Origin: CAZZGX01 sp964653715
GTDB lineage: Bacteria; Patescibacteriota; Minisyncoccia; Ryanbacterales; GWA2-47-10b
Assembly: GCA_964653715.1 (NCBI GenBank)
Contig: CAZZGX010000040.1
Coordinates: forward strand, 1 to 31,660
DNA length: 31,660 bases
Direction: 5' to 3'
Position 1 is the first letter of the stretch. Each line of letters opens with the position of its first letter. The position numbers and the translations under genes are program-made. Of this stretch, positions 31,263 through 31,660 are shown in pieces. Under the pieces are notes generated by a model. It was not told the origin of the DNA, ran no database searches, and was given only the letters and a program-made list of their open reading frames with translations.

Positions 31263-31441
31263 AAAAACACAAAAAATAAGACAAAAAGCCCCTTTTCTTC
31301 TTCGTTAAAAACGGGCCTCTCTGACTTACCTGGTTATTATTGGCGTATAACCACCGCTATTATGATAATTTTTTGAAAGCACCTGCTTCCTTTGAGCCTT
31401 TCAGGACCTCCGTAACAGCTCAAGAAGATACTATGCTTTAT
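31263..31441 (-). ncRNA. Structured 5' leader of rpoBC with attenuator-like hairpin
   Basis: About 180 nt without a gene. From the 5' end: P1 AAAGCA/TGCTTT (31434-31439 with 31376-31381); P2a CTTC/GAAG (31424-31427 with 31386-31389); a 2-nt bulge; P2b TTGAGC/GCTCAA (31418-31423 with 31392-31397), capped by a 20-nt loop. Near rpoB an 11-position stem with one mismatch (31308-31318 with 31286-31296) is followed by a T-rich run, like an intrinsic terminator. Possible cis-regulatory leader or a small RNA ending there. No named RNA family was recognised. Confidence 0.55.
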
Positions 31442-31447
31442 AGTTCC

Positions 31448-31476
31448 ACTATACTCGGCAGAAAATAATCTGTCAA
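31448..31476 (-). promoter_or_regulatory. rpoBC promoter
   Basis: Minus strand TTGACA (31471-31476), exactly 17 nt, TATAGT (31448-31453). The strongest promoter match in the window; transcription should begin at about 31441. Confidence 0.9.
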
Positions 31477-31490
31477 TAGCCAGGACGGAT

Positions 31491-31499
31491 TGTGGATAA
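31491..31499. promoter_or_regulatory. Consensus DnaA box
   Basis: TTATCCACA on the minus strand, a perfect match to the DnaA box, 15 nt upstream of the rpoBC -35. Only one copy is seen nearby, so this is not an origin; a regulatory role is speculative. Confidence 0.35.
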
Positions 31500-31512
31500 C
31501 ATGGCCATTTCA

Positions 31513-31660
31513 TCAATGTCCTTTGCGCTTGGCGACGGTCACTAGAAGGGTACTTGCGATAAATATGGAAGAATAGGTGCCAACAACAATGCCTGCGATA
31601 AGGGCAAGCGCTAAGTGCTGTGTCGAGTATCCCCCGAAGAAATAGACTGCCAGAAGCGAA
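31513..31660 (-). CDS. secF: Protein-export membrane protein SecF (C-terminal end)
   Basis: Only the last 48 codons and a TGA are inside the window. The fragment shows FFGGYSTQHLALALIAGIV and VGTYSSIFIASTLL, the conserved last helix of SecF, followed by a short basic tail. SecDF uses the proton gradient to pull exported proteins. Whether it is a separate secF or a SecDF fusion cannot be seen. It lies upstream of rpoB on the same strand; no terminator is visible before the rpoBC promoter. Confidence 0.88.
   Translation of the reverse strand, partial: SLLAVYFFGGYSTQHLALALIAGIVVGTYSSIFIASTLLVTVAKRKGH

Noticed and set aside
31491..31499. Replication origin at the DnaA box
   Set aside because: Only one box, no AT-rich unwinding region, and no dnaA/dnaN/rpmH neighbours.
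1..31660. CRISPR array, prophage or defence island
   Set aside because: No regularly spaced repeats, phage genes, nuclease clusters or reverse transcriptases were seen; the only mobile unit is the REP/RAYT cassette.

Overview
The window reads as a stretch of core chromosome from a small-genome bacterium of the Candidate Phyla Radiation (Patescibacteria), most like a Parcubacteria-type lineage. This is inferred from protein style, not from a database match. The pointers are a compact RpoB (1073 aa) and RpoC (1182 aa), a UvrC that stops before the HhH domain, an RNase J directly behind a tRNA, a membrane-anchored family-5 binding protein behind secG, a lemA-htpX pair, and palindromic repeats with a REP-associated tyrosine transposase. 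TGA acts as a stop (hydrolase, secF), so the code-25 lineages are unlikely.

Layout. 1-1626 (-): partial type II cation P-type ATPase, then tRNA-Ser(GGA). 1841-3311 (-): lemA-htpX membrane quality-control pair. 3349-5553 (-): groES-groEL heat-shock operon with a consensus-like promoter and a CIRCE operator. 5588-6331 (-): alpha/beta hydrolase with its own terminator. 6389-10499: divergent uvrA (-) and short uvrC (+). 10539-12476 (+): secG and an SBP_bac_5 protein. 12571-14484 (+): tRNA-Leu(CAG), RNase J and a perfect-palindrome terminator. 14485-15476: accessory island with a two-helix membrane protein, an orphan copy of the 5' end of trpS, and a REP/RAYT cassette. 15514-18897: trpS (+), phosphohexomutase (-), ychF (+). 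18936-20020 (+): overlapping rpsF-ssb-rpsR. 20007-23487 (-): ftsK, a small Ig-like membrane protein and recA. 23623-24381 (+): Nudix protein with a possible DNA-binding tail, probably acquired. 24480-31262 (-): rpoB-rpoC with a strong promoter and a structured leader of about 180 nt. 31513-31660 (-): C-terminus of secF.

The genes cover transcription (rpoBC), translation (trpS, rpsF, rpsR, ychF, two tRNAs), RNA decay (rnj), repair and recombination (uvrA, uvrC, recA, ssb), chromosome segregation (ftsK), protein folding and quality control (groESL, htpX, lemA) and secretion (secG, secF).

Two patterns stand out. First, at about ten genes a -10 box lies only 6-9 nt upstream of the start codon and there is no Shine-Dalgarno. 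This predicts widespread leaderless mRNAs. The few genes with a real 5' leader, such as the hydrolase and the Nudix gene, carry a GGAGG-type site. Second, inverted 23-nt palindromes flank a Y1 transposase, and the whole cassette sits between an orphan trpS 5' fragment and the intact trpS. I see no CRISPR array, prophage or clear new defence system.
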